Source: an uncultured Rhodoferax sp. (GTDB taxonomy: Bacteria > Pseudomonadota > Gammaproteobacteria > Burkholderiales > Burkholderiaceae_C). Taken from it: a stretch of DNA of 23,310 nt. The translations under genes were made by a program, and so were the position numbers. This document shows, in pieces, positions 22,391 to 23,310 of the stretch. Under the pieces are notes generated by a model. It saw only the letters and a list, made by a program, of their open reading frames with translations, made no database searches and was not told the DNA's origin. The DNA is taken from positions 1-23,310 of the forward strand of contig CAKZJN010000295.1 in NCBI GenBank assembly GCA_936943465.1. The letters run 5' to 3'. Each line of letters starts with the position of its first letter. Positions within the stretch are counted from its first letter, which is position 1.

Positions 22391-23310
22391 ATGACCCATT
22401 CCGTAGCGCAATTCAAACTGCGCAAGACCGCCCTGCTGGCCGCTGTCATTCTGCCGGCCATGATGACCATGGGCGCCGCATCGGCCAAGACGCTGGTGTA
22501 TTGCTCTGAAGGCAGCCCGGAGAACTTTGCCCCCAGCATCAACACCACCGGCACCTCGTTTGACGTGTCCGAACAAATTTACGACAACCTGGTTCAGTTC
22601 GAACACGGCGGAACCAAGGTAGTCCCGGGGCTGGCTGAAAAGTGGACCATCTCCAAGGATGGCCTGGAGTACACCTTCTTCTTGCGCAAGGGCGTCAAGT
22701 TCCATGGCAACAAAACATTTGCGCCCAGCCGCAACTTCAATGCCGACGACGTGCTGTTCATGTTTGAGCGCCAGTGGAAAGAGAACGACCCCTACTTCAA
22801 GGTCACCAGTTCCAACCACTCGTACTTCGGCGACATGGGTATGCCCGCACTGCTGAAATCCGTCGACAAGGTCGATGAATACACCGTCAAGGTGACCCTG
22901 AACAAGCCCGAAGCTCCGTTCCTCGCCAACCTGGCCATGCAATTCGCCGGCGTTCAGTCCAAGGAATACGCCATTGCCTTGCTCAAGGCTGGCACGCCCG
23001 AGAAGATTGACCAGGACCCCCTGGGCACCGGCCCCTTCCAGTTGGTGCAATACCAGAAGGACGCCATCCTCCGCTTCAAGGCCTTCCCGCAATACTGGGC
23101 CGGCAAAGCCAAAATAGACGACCTGATTTTCTCGATCACACCGGATGCTTCCGTGCGCTGGGCCAAGCTGCAAAAGGGCGAATGCCATGTCATGCCCTAC
23201 CCCAACCCGGCCGATCTGGATGCCATGCGCAAAGACAGCCATGTCACGCTGATGGAGCAACCCGGCCTGAACATCGGCTACCTGGCCTACAACACCACCA
23301 AGAAGCCGTT
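22391..23310 (+). CDS. dppA: Dipeptide-binding periplasmic protein, cut by window edge
   Basis: This is a family 5 extracellular solute-binding protein and the substrate receptor for DppBCDF. The first 306 residues are visible, and the family is usually 520-540, so about 40% is missing. Residues 1-32 form a Sec signal peptide with a basic start, a hydrophobic core and an ASA cleavage site before KTLVYCSEG. Family blocks include VPGLAEKWTISKDGLEYTF, KGVKFHGNKTF, NADDVLFMFER and the signature DPLGTGPFQLV. There is one of the strongest Shine-Dalgarno sites in the window, AGGAGGT (22379-22385), 5 nt before the ATG. It lies 62 bp after dppF, an order (BCDF then A) different from E. coli dppABCDF. 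The exact ligand is not deducible. Confidence 0.94.
   Translation, partial: MTHSVAQFKLRKTALLAAVILPAMMTMGAASAKTLVYCSEGSPENFAPSINTTGTSFDVSEQIYDNLVQFEHGGTKVVPGLAEKWTISKDGLEYTFFLRKGVKFHGNKTFAPSRNFNADDVLFMFERQWKENDPYFKVTSSNHSYFGDMGMPALLKSVDKVDEYTVKVTLNKPEAPFLANLAMQFAGVQSKEYAIALLKAGTPEKIDQDPLGTGPFQLVQYQKDAILRFKAFPQYWAGKAKIDDLIFSITPDASVRWAKLQKGECHVMPYPNPADLDAMRKDSHVTLMEQPGLNIGYLAYNTTKKP

Overview
The window is ordinary-looking chromosomal DNA, GC-rich and densely coding on both strands, most likely from a betaproteobacterium of the order Burkholderiales, probably Comamonadaceae (Rhodoferax/Polaromonas-like). That placement is inference. It rests on the GC-rich composition, the short-form isocitrate lyase, the SWIB protein with a histone-H1-like Lys/Ala/Pro tail, and the RraA family type. 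I see no tRNA, rRNA, IS element, phage gene, attachment site or CRISPR array.

Layout. (1) Positions 1-1037, minus: most of isocitrate lyase (aceA), behind a regulatory region with two near-identical GTCTTATATAAGA palindromes. (2) Positions 1321-12198, minus: a long putrescine uptake and catabolism cluster, read right to left as puuD, puuA/spuI, spuC, potF, potG, potH, potI, puuC and a second glutamine-synthetase-like ligase. (3) Positions 12271-13782, plus: a divergent MocR-type (GntR plus aminotransferase fold) regulator, separated from puuD by only 72 bp that hold a TTTGCA-N9-TGCAAA dyad. (4) Positions 13796-16049, minus: puuB and speB, a second putrescine unit. (5) Positions 16227-17186, plus: an EamA-family exporter, converging on a minus-strand rraA (17193-17714). 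(6) Positions 17892-18356, plus: a small SWIB/H1-like DNA-binding protein with a strong terminator. (7) Positions 18420-23310, plus: a dipeptide-type ABC transporter, dppB-C-D-F then dppA, the last running off the window.

How the genes fit together. PotFGHI imports putrescine, and SpeB makes it from agmatine. Putrescine can then take two routes. In the gamma-glutamyl (Puu) route PuuA ligates glutamate, PuuB oxidises the amine to an aldehyde, PuuC oxidises the aldehyde to the acid, and PuuD hydrolyses gamma-glutamyl-GABA to GABA plus glutamate. In the transaminase route SpuC converts putrescine to 4-aminobutyraldehyde, which PuuC or another dehydrogenase could oxidise to GABA. GABA transaminase and succinate-semialdehyde dehydrogenase are not in the window. 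Carbon would leave as succinate. The nearby glyoxylate-shunt gene aceA has its own control region and need not be linked.

The most notable structural feature is a set of terminator-like hairpins placed about 18-35 nt before the start codon of the next same-strand gene (potG, puuC, the second ligase, dppB). This suggests graded or attenuated expression inside the gene clusters rather than simple operon ends. The most unusual proteins are the SWIB/H1-like fusion and a PotF that is a predicted lipoprotein on an Ala/Pro tether. I found no clear sign of a wholly undescribed system.
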